Numbered from the stretch's first letter, positions 25,392-36,483 are shown. The stretch: DNA of 64,000 nucleotides from Eukaryota sp. TZLM1-RC (GCA_040285825.1 JAUPSS010000011.1:941658-1005657); one strand, 5' to 3'. The notes: generated by a model not told the origin, from the letters alone. Numbers and translations are program-made.

Positions 25392-26805
25392 TTGACTCTT
25401 GAATTGGAAAAACATCTTAAGTTTTTTCTTTTGAAAATTTGTTATGCTGGAAAAATTACTCATTTACTGCGATCATTACCTCCATCCCTAACTTACAATT
25501 TTTGTAGACAATTTAACAAAATACGTACCCAATTTTTGGCTTATTTAATGTCTGTTGATCCATCAATTTTGAAAAATCATATTTTTTCTGATGTTCAACT
25601 TGGCGGTGTTGGATTCAATTCATCAAAATATTTGACCAAAGCTGCATTTATTGGTGGTGGAAAAATTTTGTATTTGAATTCTCTAGAAGATATCCTTTTG
25701 CCGAAAATCTTCTTGAAAATACAAATAGCATATTCCTGGATAACTTAAGAGAAGAAATATCCAGTTTATCTCCCGACTTATGGCAATCATGTTTCCCCAT
25801 ATCCATTCAGGAAATTCCAGACAGAAGTTTATATTCATTAAAATTTGCGTTGAAAAAGCTCCAACGACATCTTTTGAAAAATTTTGAAAACAAGGATTTT
25901 ATTGTTCGACTTAGCACGGCTAAGAAAGAAAAATCCTGCTTTGCCAATTTTTTGATTGATTTGAAGGACAGTTCATCTGCAGTTTTGATAAATCAAATTC
26001 CCCAGATTTATGGTCTATTTTTGAATGACGACCAATGGACCACTGCTATGAGAATGCGTTGTTATTTATGGCCTTGTAATTTGCCCAATGATTTGTTTTT
26101 GTAAATGTGGAGCTGGTTTGACATTATCACATTTATTTAATTGTAATAGATATATTTCCTATCGTTCTACGTTGCATGATGCAGTCAGAGATCAAATCCA
26201 TGCAATGTGTAATTCCTATCATATTGAATCTTTTGTAGAACCTTTGTTGAGGTCTCTTGATATAAATGAAAGCGTAAGAGATTCAGAATATGGACAACGA
26301 CGTGCTGATGTTGTTGTGCCCTCGTTTGATGATGTCATGAATGTTGTTGATGTCGTAACAGTGGATGTTTGCAAGAAAAATGCCTTGAAAAATGCTCAAT
26401 CCGAAGTATCCCCCTTGATGACTCCGAATTGTACAAACGGAAAAAGTATGCAAATCCTTTAAAAAGAATTGAAACATGTTCGCCATGTAGATTACCAAAT
26501 TTGCCCATTTGCTATATCGTTGCATGGTCGTCTTGGAAAAACTGCTTTGAATTTTATTGATGATTTTGAAAATCTTGTGAAAAAAAAGAATGAATAAGCG
26601 TTTTGATCGTCGCTTGTGGCTAAATCGTATTGTTTTTACTATTTTCAAATCAATTCCTAAAATGATTTCGAAAGCTTTAATGTCTGTCAGTGCACATTAT
26701 GAAAACATTGCTGCTGTAAGGTTTGATGGTGTGGAAGCTTGTTTTGAAGATATTGACTTTTAGACTGTGGTTTTGAAAATAAATTAAAAGTATGTTAAAA
26801 AAAAG
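25392..26805 (+). mobile_element. Family A array unit, last on the right
   Basis: The same 5' truncation is joined to B sequence. It ends with the A 3' UTR and a tail at about 26795-26805. The frame is broken by runs near 25690, 25931, 26095 (extra T), 26413 (lost C), 26462 and 26583. The nuclease finger and RRADVVVP (here QRRADVVVP) are readable. Homopolymer changes outnumber substitutions. Confidence 0.84.
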
Positions 26806-26958
26806 TTAGGGATGGAGGTAATGATCGCAGTAAATGAGTAATTTTTCCAGCATAACAAATTTTCAAAAGAAAAAACTTAAGATGTTTTTAAATTATTATT
26901 AATTTATTGAATTTGCACACTTGATTAAATTAAATCATAACTAATGGGACGACTATCA

Positions 26959-29103
26959 TTAAACCAAGATTTCCTCTACAAAATCTTGATTTGCTTGCTG
27001 TCTAGCTAAAGCTTCTCTAATTCGATTGAAAAACCGCGGTAATCTATTAATAATGGCAAATTGTATCCGTGAACGCCATAAAAAAATATCAAATCTTTTC
27101 ATTGTTTTTTCTTTCACCATTTTTTGGAAGTCATCCAACAAAGTTTCTGCTTCAACTGATAATCTTCCATTTATCGAAAATGGAAAAGCAATAAAAACCA
27201 GCTGTGCATTTCTATCGATATTTGCATCTTCAATTTCTTTATTATATTTTCTATGTTTTTCTTTTGCTTTAAAATCCAGAGCAGCCACAGGATTAAGTTT
27301 TCTTCTGTGAACCAAAGTATCGTTTGCAACATTACATGAGACAAAGTCAACAATAGCTTCAGAATTATCAATCCAATCACAGTATACATCACCTCTATCA
27401 TCAGAACCAAAATTATTCAGAGAAAGTGTTTCTTTCAGCAGGGGCTCTTTGATACACGATATCCTTGCAGTTTGTGCCATATTGAAAACAGTGTCTCTAA
27501 CAGCATCATGTAATGAAGAACGATAAGTTATCAATTTAGAGCAATTTAGAGCATGGCGCAAAGTGAGTTGAGGTGAATTCGAACAAATACATTTTTCTTT
27601 TGATAATAATTGGTTAATGGGGATGTTCAAATATAATCTCATCTTTGTTACAAATGCTTCATTAGTAGCACACAATCCAAATCTTCGTGGTACAATGGTT
27701 ACAAAAAGTGAAGAATCTGACACCTTGTTTTCACAAACACCCTTTTCCAATAACAATGAGTGAAGATCTTGATTTAAAACAGCCGAGCTGCAAATATTAT
27801 TATAAAGATCTTTTTCATACATTCCAGTCAATCGTTTCTGTAATGTTCGATGAGTGTACTTCAAATTTAAAACATTCTTTTCTGGAATATTGCCATTGAA
27901 TGTTTGGGGAAAGCATCGACTCCATTTTTCTACATCAATTTTGGAAATTTCTTCATTTAATGCAAAAACAGTGGAACTTTGCGTTGTCATCAATAAATCT
28001 TCCCAATCTGCAAATCTTTCGGAGAACTCAAAGATTGCATTTCTGCATCCACCAACAAAAGCACACGAGGTAAGAATAGAAGCCTTCGTCCACCCTAAAC
28101 CACCATATTGTGGACTAAGGTAAGCATGATCTGGAATTTGAAACATTTTACATCCCAGTAATTGAGACAGAACTTTTGCACGTAACTCATTAAACTTTTG
28201 AGCCAAAGGTCTAGTGACGAGAGGATTTGTAGATCGAAATATATGATTAAAATTGGAACTAAAACACAGTCTTATAATGGTAAATTTGATGTGTTTTTTT
28301 ATATCTAAATTCATCATTCGGTCAATTTTGTCAATTTTGTCTTGATGCTTTGCTTTCTCTTGGATCTCACTATGAGAGAGTTGCATCTAGTGTTTTTGTT
28401 TTGGGAGAGATGGATTTTTAGATGTTGATTTATAGGTTTAGAATAAAATTAAATTTTAAAAAAAATTTTGTCAGAAATTGAGTTCAACTTTTCAAACAAT
28501 TTTTTGGTAATTTCATCATTATTTCCTAAAAACGAACCCAAATGACGAATAGCATCAATTGAATATAATTTGGCTTGAATTTCAATATCATCAATTATTG
28601 TGGAAACTGGAGAATTCGATAACAAAACACATTTAAGTAAATTAAGTCGGAGACCAATTTTGGTAAATAATTCTTTAAATCATACAGTTGCTTTTTTCAC
28701 AATATTTAATTCACCAATAAGCACAACATCATCCATATATGCAATCATTTTTAGTGAAGGAAACATCTCTTGAATTTGCAGTAGAATAGGATGAATGGCC
28801 AAACAAAACAAAAGAGGTCCTAACGGATCTCCTTGCTTTACGCCACTTGATGAAATCAAAATGTTGTTACCAAAATGTAAATTAGAATATGTGCAAAATG
28901 TTGATTGAAAATATGGTATTAATTCTGGCATATATTGCAATAGAGCACCATGGATACTGCGACGACTTAGCGAATTGAAAGCATTACTAAAATCCAATGA
29001 CATGCAAACATTGGATTCATTTTGACGAAATAAGACATCAGTAGCAAAAATCGCTGAAGAGACTCCATCTGTAGTATTTATACCATATTGAAAGGGTAAT
29101 AAA
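26959..29103 (-). pseudogene. D3 RT-RLE protein, split by B insertion
   Basis: The upstream ORF (28680-29123) has TTDGVSSA, LDFSNAFN, GVKQGDPLG and YMDD (codons 28728-28739). A T-for-G change introduces a stop in AT(V) near 28681. The downstream ORF (26959-28386) is open for 475 codons: thumb YGGLGWTKASIL, VSDSSLFVTIVPRRFG, CICS...RHALNC, RGDVYCDW...VDF, C-terminal domain, ending VEEILV. Apart from the insertion this is one of the better preserved proteins here. Confidence 0.87.
28342..28464 (+). mobile_element. Family B, ~120-bp 3' end inserted in D3
   Basis: This contains the last ~30 codons, 3' UTR and A tail of B. After the tail D3 resumes with aattttgtc (28464-28472). Before the insertion aattttgtc is present twice in tandem (28324-28332 and 28333-28341), so the target duplication is itself duplicated. 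Confidence 0.86.
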
Positions 29104-29114
29104 AAGATGTTTTT

Positions 29115-30888
29115 CCAATTCAAGAGTCTTTATGACTTCTAGCTCTTTTTTAATTGAATTTAAATAATTTTCAAGGCTGTCAAGTGTCTTTTCGGCGGAA
29201 TTAAATAGCAACCCAGAAAGCAGAAACTAGTTGAAGTATAATCAATATATGGAACTTCGAGGGAATTAATTATTAACTTAACATTTTTTCTAGAAATACA
29301 AAAACATTTTTGAACATTCAAATCAAGACCTATGGATTGGTATATTGTAGCAGCTTCATTAGCAACTCTATTAATTGTACTTTCTGGACCAATACAAGAA
29401 ATGTCATCCATGTAAGCTACCACTTGAAGGTCAGAATTTTCTTCTTTTAATTTTTTCAAAATTGGGTGAATTGCAAGACAAAAAAAGAAAGGACCTAAAG
29501 GGTCTCCTTGTTTAACTCCTGATAAAGAATCCAGATTAAAAGAATTAAAAATTAAATCAGATGAATTACCATAAAACCTATAAAAAAAGGTTTCGAGTTC
29601 AGGAAAATTTGATTTGATTTCTTTCCAAATTGAATCTCTTTTCACTGAATTGAAAGCATTTTTGAAATCAAGATTAAAAATGCAACTATTTTCGTGACAA
29701 TTGAAAAACAGATCAGATGTCAAAGCTGCAACTGAAGGTCCATCTATGGTTTTGATTCCATATTGGAATGGTGAAAAGTATTCTTTAGCTTTTGTTGAAA
29801 CTCGATTAAAAATTACTGAAGACATCAGGCGATAAATGGCTTCACCAATGGCAATTGGGCGAACTTTTCCATTAGGTTTAGTTAAAGCCACTAACCGTGA
29901 TGCACTTAATTCTTTGGGGGGAACAATTTCATTGTCAAAACATCTTGAAAAAAGGAACATAAATCTTTAATAATAAAGGCATTTTGGCGGCACATAGATT
30001 TCAGCATATCAAAAGTAATTCCAGATGGACCTGGAGCTTTTCCAGATGGAAGACGGAAAATGGCAGTTTCAACTTCTTTTTCAGAAAGTGGATTTTGTTT
30101 CCAAAATTGTGAAGCAGATGGTTTATCCAAATTAAGAAATTCAGCTGGATGCAGATCCACTAATTGATTTACAGTTTCATCAGTCACAGGAGCAAGATCA
30201 GATGAGAACAGAGCGTTTTTCCCTGAACCATATCTCCCACGTAGCAAAAGTTTTCGTACAGTCTTATTCTTGGGTTGTTTCTTTGGAGTGAAAACCTTTT
30301 GGGGACGAGAACCTGATTTTTGTTCAAGGAAGAATTTCCAAATAGAAAATATATCCCATTCTCCTTTTTTCAAAGCAAGACTGAATGTTCTAAACGCAAC
30401 AGAAAAGGGAGTGGAAGCCTTGGGACTGAGAACATTCGGAATCTTACATGGAGGCCGTAATGTATCAAGCGAGGAGCAAACATGGCATACATATAAATTA
30501 TTTTTTAAAATATATCTTTCAGCTTTTTCATTACAAATAGCACAATTATCAATTTGACTTGCTTCAAGGGGAATATCTAACATCACTGCATCATTGTCTT
30601 CTGCAGTGCACTCATCTTTTGGAGGTAAATTAAATTCTAAATTATTTAATTCAGCGGCAGCGGCGGTTACAGAATAAGAAATAGATGGATTTTGATAATT
30701 TTCACATTTTTTAGAATTCTTTTTATGACCAACTTTATGACAGGATGAGCAACGGGGAACATTTTTTGAGAGTTTAGTGTTTTTTATGGCACGCTGATCA
30801 TTTTTTGAATTTGAAATTTTTTGAGAAGAATTTCGAGCATAGCTTGGAGGGTGGGGAGAGTGGAGGAGTGAAGGGGATGTTAGACTTG
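29115..30888 (-). pseudogene. A6 N-terminal fingers and RT, frameshifted
   Basis: Read leftwards: Ser/Pro-rich linker, CSSCHKVGHKKNSKKC knuckle (last spacing x6 instead of x4), CAIC...CHVC finger, LLLRGRYGSGK, PSGKAPGPSG, then RT with LDFKNAFN, GVKQGDPLG and YMDD (near 29403-29414). The two ORFs (29906-30898 and 29160-29960) overlap because of a lost T near 29930 and a change near 29200. This is the best source in the window for the A N-terminus. Confidence 0.85.
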
Positions 30889-31759
30889 GCTTGGCCAAGA
30901 AAAAGAATCCCGCTTTTGCAAATCTTTTACAAGATATGTGTGACAGTACATCTTCTGCCTTAGTAACAACAATTCCACAAGTTTATGGTACTCTCTTATC
31001 CGATTCTGCTTGGACTCTGAATATGAGATTTCGTTCCTTTATCTGGCCTGATAATTTACCTCATAATTTAATTTGTAAATGTTCTCGAGAAATTACAACT
31101 ACTCATTTGTTAAATTGTAAACATTTTATTACTTTTAGAAGCAAGGTTCATGATGCTGTAAGAGACCAGTTATATTGTATGTGTAAATCTCATAGAATTG
31201 AATCCTTCTTGGAACCTCTGTTGTCAAATCTGTTTGATGCTGAAAATGATTTTCATAAGAATAATAGAGGTGATGTCATATTACCTGGATTAGATGGAAG
31301 CTTCATTTTATTGGATGTAATGTCTGTTGATCCTTGTAATGCCTCACATGAAAGGCTTGTTAATTCTGAAATTCATAATCCCCTTTCAAATGCTGAAAAT
31401 TTTAAATTCAAAAAATACAATGAACCTTTGTCCAAATTGGCCAGTCTACAGCATGCAAAATACAATTTGTATCCATTTGTATTTTCCCTTTTTGGTTCAC
31501 TTGCACCAACTGCTTTACGTTTTTTGGATGATTTTGAAATGATTGTAAAGAGAAGAACTGGCAGAAATTTCAACAGATTGTTTTGGCAAAATAGAATTGT
31601 GTTTTCTATTTTTAAGGGGATGTTGAAGATGGTTTCTGATGCTTTGCTTTCTTTTGGATCTCACTATGAGAGAGTTGCATCTAGTGTTTTTGTTTTGGGA
31701 GAGATGGATTTTTTAGATGTTGATTTATAGGTTTAGAATAAAATTTTATTTTAAAAAAA
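30889..31759 (+). mobile_element. Family B 3' half inserted in C
   Basis: The 5' truncation is at TTAGACTTGGCTTGG and the A tail lies at about 31752-31759, where C sequence TATTCGTGATAG begins. The ORF 30891-31730 is open through the finger, nuclease and C-terminal domain, ending LDVDL. The same truncation point and the same tail/C junction recur inverted at 48004 and 43638, so both are copies of one insertion. Confidence 0.87.
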
Positions 31760-31941
31760 ATATTCGTGATAGTTCAGCTGCTGCTTTAGTAACTCAAGTT
31801 CCCTCTGTTTATGGACTTTTGTTAAAAAACAATGAATGGCTTCTAAACATGCGTTTTCGTTGTTTTCTGTGGCCAAACAATTTGCACAATCATTTAACTT
31901 GTAAATGTGGTAAACCTCTTTTGTTTACTCATCTTTTGAAC
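31760..31941 (+). mobile_element. Family C fragment (finger region)
   Basis: This 182-bp piece of C spans DSSAAALVTQV to CKCGKP...THLLN. It carries NNLHNH instead of NNLPNH, a change also found at 43460-43637. A B tail on the opposite strand interrupts it at 31942. Confidence 0.85.
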
Positions 31942-33118
31942 TTTTTTTTTAAAATTTAATTTTATTCTAAACCTATAAATCAACATCTAAAAAATCCATC
32001 TCTCCCAAAACAAAAACACTAGATGCAACTCTCTCATAGTGAGATCCAAGAGAAAGCAAAGCATCAGAAACCATCTTCAACATCCCCTTAAAAATAGAAA
32101 ACACAATTCTATTTTGCCAAAACAACCTGTTGAAATTTCTGCCAGTTCTTCTCTTTACAATCATTTCAAAATCATCCAAAAAACGTAAAGCAGTTGGTGC
32201 AAGTGAACCAAAAAGGGAAAATAGAAATGGATACAAATTGTATTTTGCATGCTGTAGACTGGCCAATCATCAGGAAATCTACGAGAAAATTCATAAATAA
32301 AATTTTTGCCACCACCCAAGAATGCTGATTGACACAAAATTGAAGATTTAGTAAAACCAATACCACCCAAATTTGCTGAAGAAAATAAATGGCTTTTCAA
32401 CATTCCTGGTTCTACATCCAATAAATCAGCAAAAAATTCTGTTCTCAATGAATTAAAAGAACGACAAAAATCTAATGCTATGGAAGGAGCACAAGATCTC
32501 AAAATGTGGGTTATTCTCCCAGTGTAGCAAATTTTTAAGCATGAAAAATTTAATATGCTTTTTCTATATCTAAAGAAGAAATTGAATCAAGTTCAATTTT
32601 CATTTTTTCCAAAATAACTTGCAATTCATTCTGAATTTGAGGCACATTTCCTAACCAACAACCAAGGAACTTAAAAGCATCACTACTATAATTAGTAAAA
32701 GGGACAATAGAATCGTTTATCACGAGGTCTTGAGCAGAAGAGCCAATCAGAAGGCATTTGCTGGCATTAAGATGAAGCCCAATATTTTCATATGAATCGG
32801 CAATTTCTTGAGCAACCAATTCTAGTAAATCAAATGAACCAATCAAGGATATATCATCCAAATAAGCAACTATTTTTATAGAAGGGTATTTTTGCTTAAT
32901 GATATTTAAAATTTTGTGAATAGCTAAGCAAAACAATAATGGGCCTAATGGATCTCCCTGCTTCACTCCAGAAGATGATTTAAGACCAAATGAATTAAAA
33001 ATTAAATCTGATTCTTTCCCATAAAAATGGTAGAAAAAACTCGATAACTCAGGAAAATCAGATTTAATAACTTCAAAAATTGCTTCTCGCTTTACAGAAT
33101 TAAAAGCATTTTTAAAGT
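31942..33118 (-). mobile_element. Family B copy with internal deletion
   Basis: The tail and C-terminal part (31973-32266) are joined at 32267 directly to the thumb region (from PDD), which removes the finger and nuclease. The RT continues to about 33118, where C2 begins. The YMDD box reads YLDD here (near 32858-32869). The frame is broken near 32530 and 32560 by extra bases in T runs. The motif B region is at 32550-32966. Confidence 0.84.
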
Positions 33119-33202
33119 TTTTTTTCTCCCTCCCTTAGTCAACCCTCTCATATTTCACTTTCTGTCACGGCGTCAAAGTCGTACTGTGTCTTTGCCAAAA
33201 CG
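33119..33202 (+). promoter_or_regulatory. Conserved 5' leader of C2
   Basis: This 84-nt leader is nearly the same as in full-length B copies: T run, CTCCCTCCCTTAG, CATATTTCACTTTCTGTCA, GGCGTCAAAGTCGTACTGT. It ends at the ATG at 33203. A role as internal promoter or RNA element is inferred from conservation across families. Confidence 0.6.
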
Positions 33203-33490
33203 ATGCCAGTGACTGACAGTGACTCTGATACTGATTGGAACGCCCAAGCAAAGATTCTACCCATCAGATCAAGCTCATCCCCTTCACTTCTCCACTCTCC
33301 CCACCCTTCAAGCTATGCTCGAAATTCTTCTCAAAAAAATTAGAAAATTTTTAAAAAAGACTTTTTGCCTTTGTGTGATGCCCCTGATATTACGCCTGAA
33401 AAAGTGCAAAAAAGAAGACATACCTGTTCCAAATGTGGCAAGGTTGGTCATAACATTAGAAAATGTCCTGATATTATTACCGAAAAATGA
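33203..33490 (+). pseudogene. C2 N-terminal region with acidic tag and CCHC knuckle
   Basis: The frame from ATG 33203 encodes MPVTDSDSDTDWNAQAKILP and a Ser/Pro-rich linker, and meets one TAG at 33341-33343. The same frame then continues through CSKCGKVGHNIRKC (codons 33425-33466; C-x2-C-x4-H-x4-C) and stops at TGA 33488-33490. That TGA overlaps the ATG of the long ORF as ATGA. In family B (48005-49885) the knuckle and RT share one frame, so an extra A in the run before 33487 would fuse them here too. The knuckle probably binds the element RNA. Confidence 0.7.
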
Positions 33491-36483
33491 GACTGAAAAC
33501 CAATATTTCTATTGTTAATAGTTTGCAAACGCCATCCGAACTAAATCTTCCTCCTGTTCCCAATGTTTCTGCTGATGATGTTAATTATGATTTAAATATT
33601 GATCAAACTCATTTACCAAAAACTGTTGCTCCTGATCCTACGGATAATGTCTTGAAACATAGTTGTTCTTTTTGCAAAAAGTTCCTCTCTAATTCTTCTA
33701 ATGGTCGCCCTCTATTGTTTTGTTTTGACTGTCAAACAAGTGATTCTCTTCGTACACCTGTTAAAATTCCTGTAGAGGTGAGTCCTGCCAGTTCTGTTCC
33801 TTTGTCAATGGAAATGCGTTCTTTTTCTTCGCAAGTGAAATTAAACAAATGGAACATAACAAGATTTTGGAAATTCTTTGCCAAAAAGTATAAGAAGAAA
33901 ATTAATTACAAACCAAAACAGAGAAAAGCTAATTCATCTTTTCAAGCAAGAAAATTGTTTTTGAGAGGTAGATATGGAAGCGGATTAAAAAATATTTTTT
34001 CGGGAAAACTGGCTGATACCAATCTCGAAACTGTTGAAAAATTGAAATCCCTCCATCCAACTGAACATTTTTGCCCCAGTAAGCCTTCTATTTGTCAATA
34101 TTGGCTCGAAAATCCATTTCAGGCTCAAGAAGTATTGAATGCCGTTGCTAAATTACCAAAAGGAAAAGCTGCTGGTCCTTCAGGCATTTCCTTTGATTTG
34201 TTAAAAACTGCCTGTAAAAATGCTCCTGAAATTGTTGAGGATCTTGCTTCCTATTTTCAAAATTTAATGTGTTTAAATTATGTTCCTCCGCCTGAATTGA
34301 CTGCTGCCCGTTTAGTTGCTTTAGTTAAACCTGGTAAAGGTGACAAACCTGATGGAGTTAGACCAATTGCTATTGGAGAGTCATTAACCAGATTGCTTTC
34401 TTCGCTTATTGTTAACAGAATTTCTGCTAAAGCAAGGGACTATTTGAAGCCTTTCCAATTTGGTATAAAAACTGTTGAAGGTGCTTCTGTTGCTTCAATG
34501 ACTTCAGATGTTTTTTTCAATAGTCAACAACATCAATATATTTTCAATTTGGATTTCAAAAATGCTTTCAATTCTGTGAAACATAATTGTATTTTTGATG
34601 TGCTTCTTCATGATTTTCCTGAACTTACTGCATATTTTTATTTATTTTATGGAAAAAAATCAGACTTAATTTTTGCCTCCTTTACCCTTGAATCTTCTTC
34701 TGGTGTGAAACAAGGTGATCCTCTTGGCCCTTTGCTGTTTTGTTTGGCTATTCATAATATTATTAAAATGACACAACAAGATTTCCCTGATTTGCGTATT
34801 GTTGCCTATATGGATGACATTTCTATTATTGGTTCTTTTGAAAGCATTTCTAGGGTTTCTGAAGTCATTGCGGCGAAATACAAAGAAATTGGTTTAGCTT
34901 TGAACCCATCTAAATGTCTCTTGATTGGTAGAGAAAAACAATCTTTGATGATTGGTGGAGCTCAGATTCCTTTTATCAATTATGACCAACAAGCTTTTAA
35001 GTTTCTTGGATGTTGGCTTGGCAATTTGGATGAAATTTATTCCCAGTTAAACAATTTATTGGAGAAGTTTGACAAGGATCTTAGTTTTATTGCTGAATGT
35101 GACATTGAGAAACACATCAAATTTTTTATTTTAAAAATTTGTTATTCTGGAAAATTCACTCATATTTTAAGGTCAACTCCCCCTTCGGTATCTCTCAATT
35201 TTTGCAGATCTTTTAACAAACTTCGAGTCAAATTTTTTTCTTCTTTATTAGAAGTAAATGAATCTTTAATTCGAAGTCATGTATTTTGTTCAGCAGATTT
35301 GGGTGGAATTGGATTCACCAAATCTTCGATTCTGTGTAAAGCAGCATTTTTTGGAGGTGGTAAAAATTTTGTTTTTGAATTTTTCCAAAGGTTCCCTTTT
35401 GATGTTCATCTGATCAATGGTGAATCAAATATTTACTTGAATCAACTGCAATTTGAATTAGAAAATTTGCCTAGTGATATCTGGATTCAGTGTTTTCCTC
35501 AAAATGTTCAAGAAATTCCCACTCGATCAGTTCCAAATTTACGTTTTTGCTTGAAAAAGCTTCAGCACCATCTGGTTAAATTATATGAAGGCTTGGATTA
35601 TGAAGTAAGACTTGGCTTGGCCAAAACTAAAAATCCCGCTTTCGGTAATTTTTTAAAGGATATTCGTGATAGTTCTGCTGCTGCTTTAGTAACTCAAGTT
35701 CCCTCTGTTTATGGACTTTTGTTAAAAGACAATGAATGGCTTCTAAACATGCGTTTTCGTTGTTTTTTGTGGCCAAACAATTTGCCCAATCATTTAACTT
35801 GTAAATGTGGTAAACCTCTTTTGTTTACTCATCTTTTGAACTGTAAAAATTTCATTACGTTTAGAAGCAAAGTGCATAATAACGTCAGGGACCAAATTTA
35901 TGTAATGTGCAAATCATATCGTGTAGATTCCTTTTTAGAACCGCTGTTATCAAAATTAATTCTTGATGATCCCAATATTGATAGTACGCGTTACAACAGA
36001 GCTTCTATGGGTCTGACTAGAGGTGATCTAGTTGTTCCTGGTTTAAATGGTAGTTTTACTATTTTGGACGCCATGTCTATTGACCCTTGTAATTCCTCTA
36101 ACGAACATTTCATTAACTCGGATGTAAATAATCCTCTTCTTGCAGGCGAAAAATATAAAATTGCTAAATATGCGAAACCAATTTCCTCGGTTAATGAAAA
36201 TTCTCATGCCCAATATAATTTATGTCCATTTGTTTTTTCTTTGCTTGGATCTCTAGGTAAGGCTGCTATGGCTTTCCTTGAGGATTTTGTTGTAGTTGTA
36301 AAGGAAAGAACTGGAAGAATTTTCAATCGTGTTTACTGGAAAAACAGGATTGTATTTTCTATTTTTAAGGGAATGGTAACACTAATTTCTGATTCACTAT
36401 CTTCTTTTGGGAAATTTTCTGAATCTTTAGCGATTAATTGTTTTGATGTAGGGGAGGCAGGTTTTGAGGATGTGGAGTTTTAA
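33487..36483 (+). CDS. C2 reverse transcriptase / restriction-like endonuclease, 998 aa
   Basis: This is the longest open frame in the window. Seen in order: zinc finger C60-x2-C63-x15-C79-x2-C82; basic RGRYGSG near 160; PKGKAAGPSGISFD near 225; RT motif A LDFKNAFN with D356; motif B GVKQGDPLG at 406-414; catalytic YMDD at 441-444; thumb GGIGFTKSSIL; finger C772-x1-C774-x7-H782-x3-C786; nuclease core D847-x13-D861 followed by lysines in EKYKIAKYAKP; C-terminal domain ending EDVEF. By family knowledge the nuclease nicks the target and the RT primes cDNA from the nick on the element RNA. The start used is the first ATG in frame. The true protein probably begins upstream at 33203. All catalytic residues are present, so the copy could encode active enzyme. 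Clade within the RLE group is unresolved. Confidence 0.92.
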   Translation: MRLKTNISIVNSLQTPSELNLPPVPNVSADDVNYDLNIDQTHLPKTVAPDPTDNVLKHSCSFCKKFLSNSSNGRPLLFCFDCQTSDSLRTPVKIPVEVSPASSVPLSMEMRSFSSQVKLNKWNITRFWKFFAKKYKKKINYKPKQRKANSSFQARKLFLRGRYGSGLKNIFSGKLADTNLETVEKLKSLHPTEHFCPSKPSICQYWLENPFQAQEVLNAVAKLPKGKAAGPSGISFDLLKTACKNAPEIVEDLASYFQNLMCLNYVPPPELTAARLVALVKPGKGDKPDGVRPIAIGESLTRLLSSLIVNRISAKARDYLKPFQFGIKTVEGASVASMTSDVFFNSQQHQYIFNLDFKNAFNSVKHNCIFDVLLHDFPELTAYFYLFYGKKSDLIFASFTLESSSGVKQGDPLGPLLFCLAIHNIIKMTQQDFPDLRIVAYMDDISIIGSFESISRVSEVIAAKYKEIGLALNPSKCLLIGREKQSLMIGGAQIPFINYDQQAFKFLGCWLGNLDEIYSQLNNLLEKFDKDLSFIAECDIEKHIKFFILKICYSGKFTHILRSTPPSVSLNFCRSFNKLRVKFFSSLLEVNESLIRSHVFCSADLGGIGFTKSSILCKAAFFGGGKNFVFEFFQRFPFDVHLINGESNIYLNQLQFELENLPSDIWIQCFPQNVQEIPTRSVPNLRFCLKKLQHHLVKLYEGLDYEVRLGLAKTKNPAFGNFLKDIRDSSAAALVTQVPSVYGLLLKDNEWLLNMRFRCFLWPNNLPNHLTCKCGKPLLFTHLLNCKNFITFRSKVHNNVRDQIYVMCKSYRVDSFLEPLLSKLILDDPNIDSTRYNRASMGLTRGDLVVPGLNGSFTILDAMSIDPCNSSNEHFINSDVNNPLLAGEKYKIAKYAKPISSVNENSHAQYNLCPFVFSLLGSLGKAAMAFLEDFVVVVKERTGRIFNRVYWKNRIVFSIFKGMVTLISDSLSSFGKFSESLAINCFDVGEAGFEDVEF

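Larger units (their letters stand above)
26890..29103 (-). mobile_element. Family D copy D3, longest D, split by a short B
   Basis: D3 is 5'-truncated within the RT at LLPFQYGINTTDG (29103). It runs to the D 3' UTR at about 26890-26958. It is inserted in A6 (aagatgttttt duplicated) and split at 28342-28464 by a short B. Together with D2 it defines family D. Confidence 0.9.
26806..30888 (-). mobile_element. Family A copy A6, 3'-truncated, split by D3
   Basis: The pieces are 26806-26889 and 29115-30888. aagatgttttt at 26879-26889 and 29104-29114 marks the D3 insertion. A6 reaches further 5' than any other A copy here: it includes the Ser/Pro-rich segment (SLLHSPHPPSYARNSSQK) that matches the linker after the acidic tag in B and C. 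The leader itself is missing, and B sequence begins at 30889. Confidence 0.85.

Noticed and set aside
1-26805. CRISPR array or satellite as explanation of the repeats
   Set aside because: Repeats are kilobase-sized pieces of retrotransposon coding sequence with no regular short repeat-spacer pattern.
33119-33202. HDV-like self-cleaving ribozyme in the 5' leader
   Set aside because: R2 elements can have one, but I could not draw the nested double pseudoknot from this leader; left as a test, not a call.
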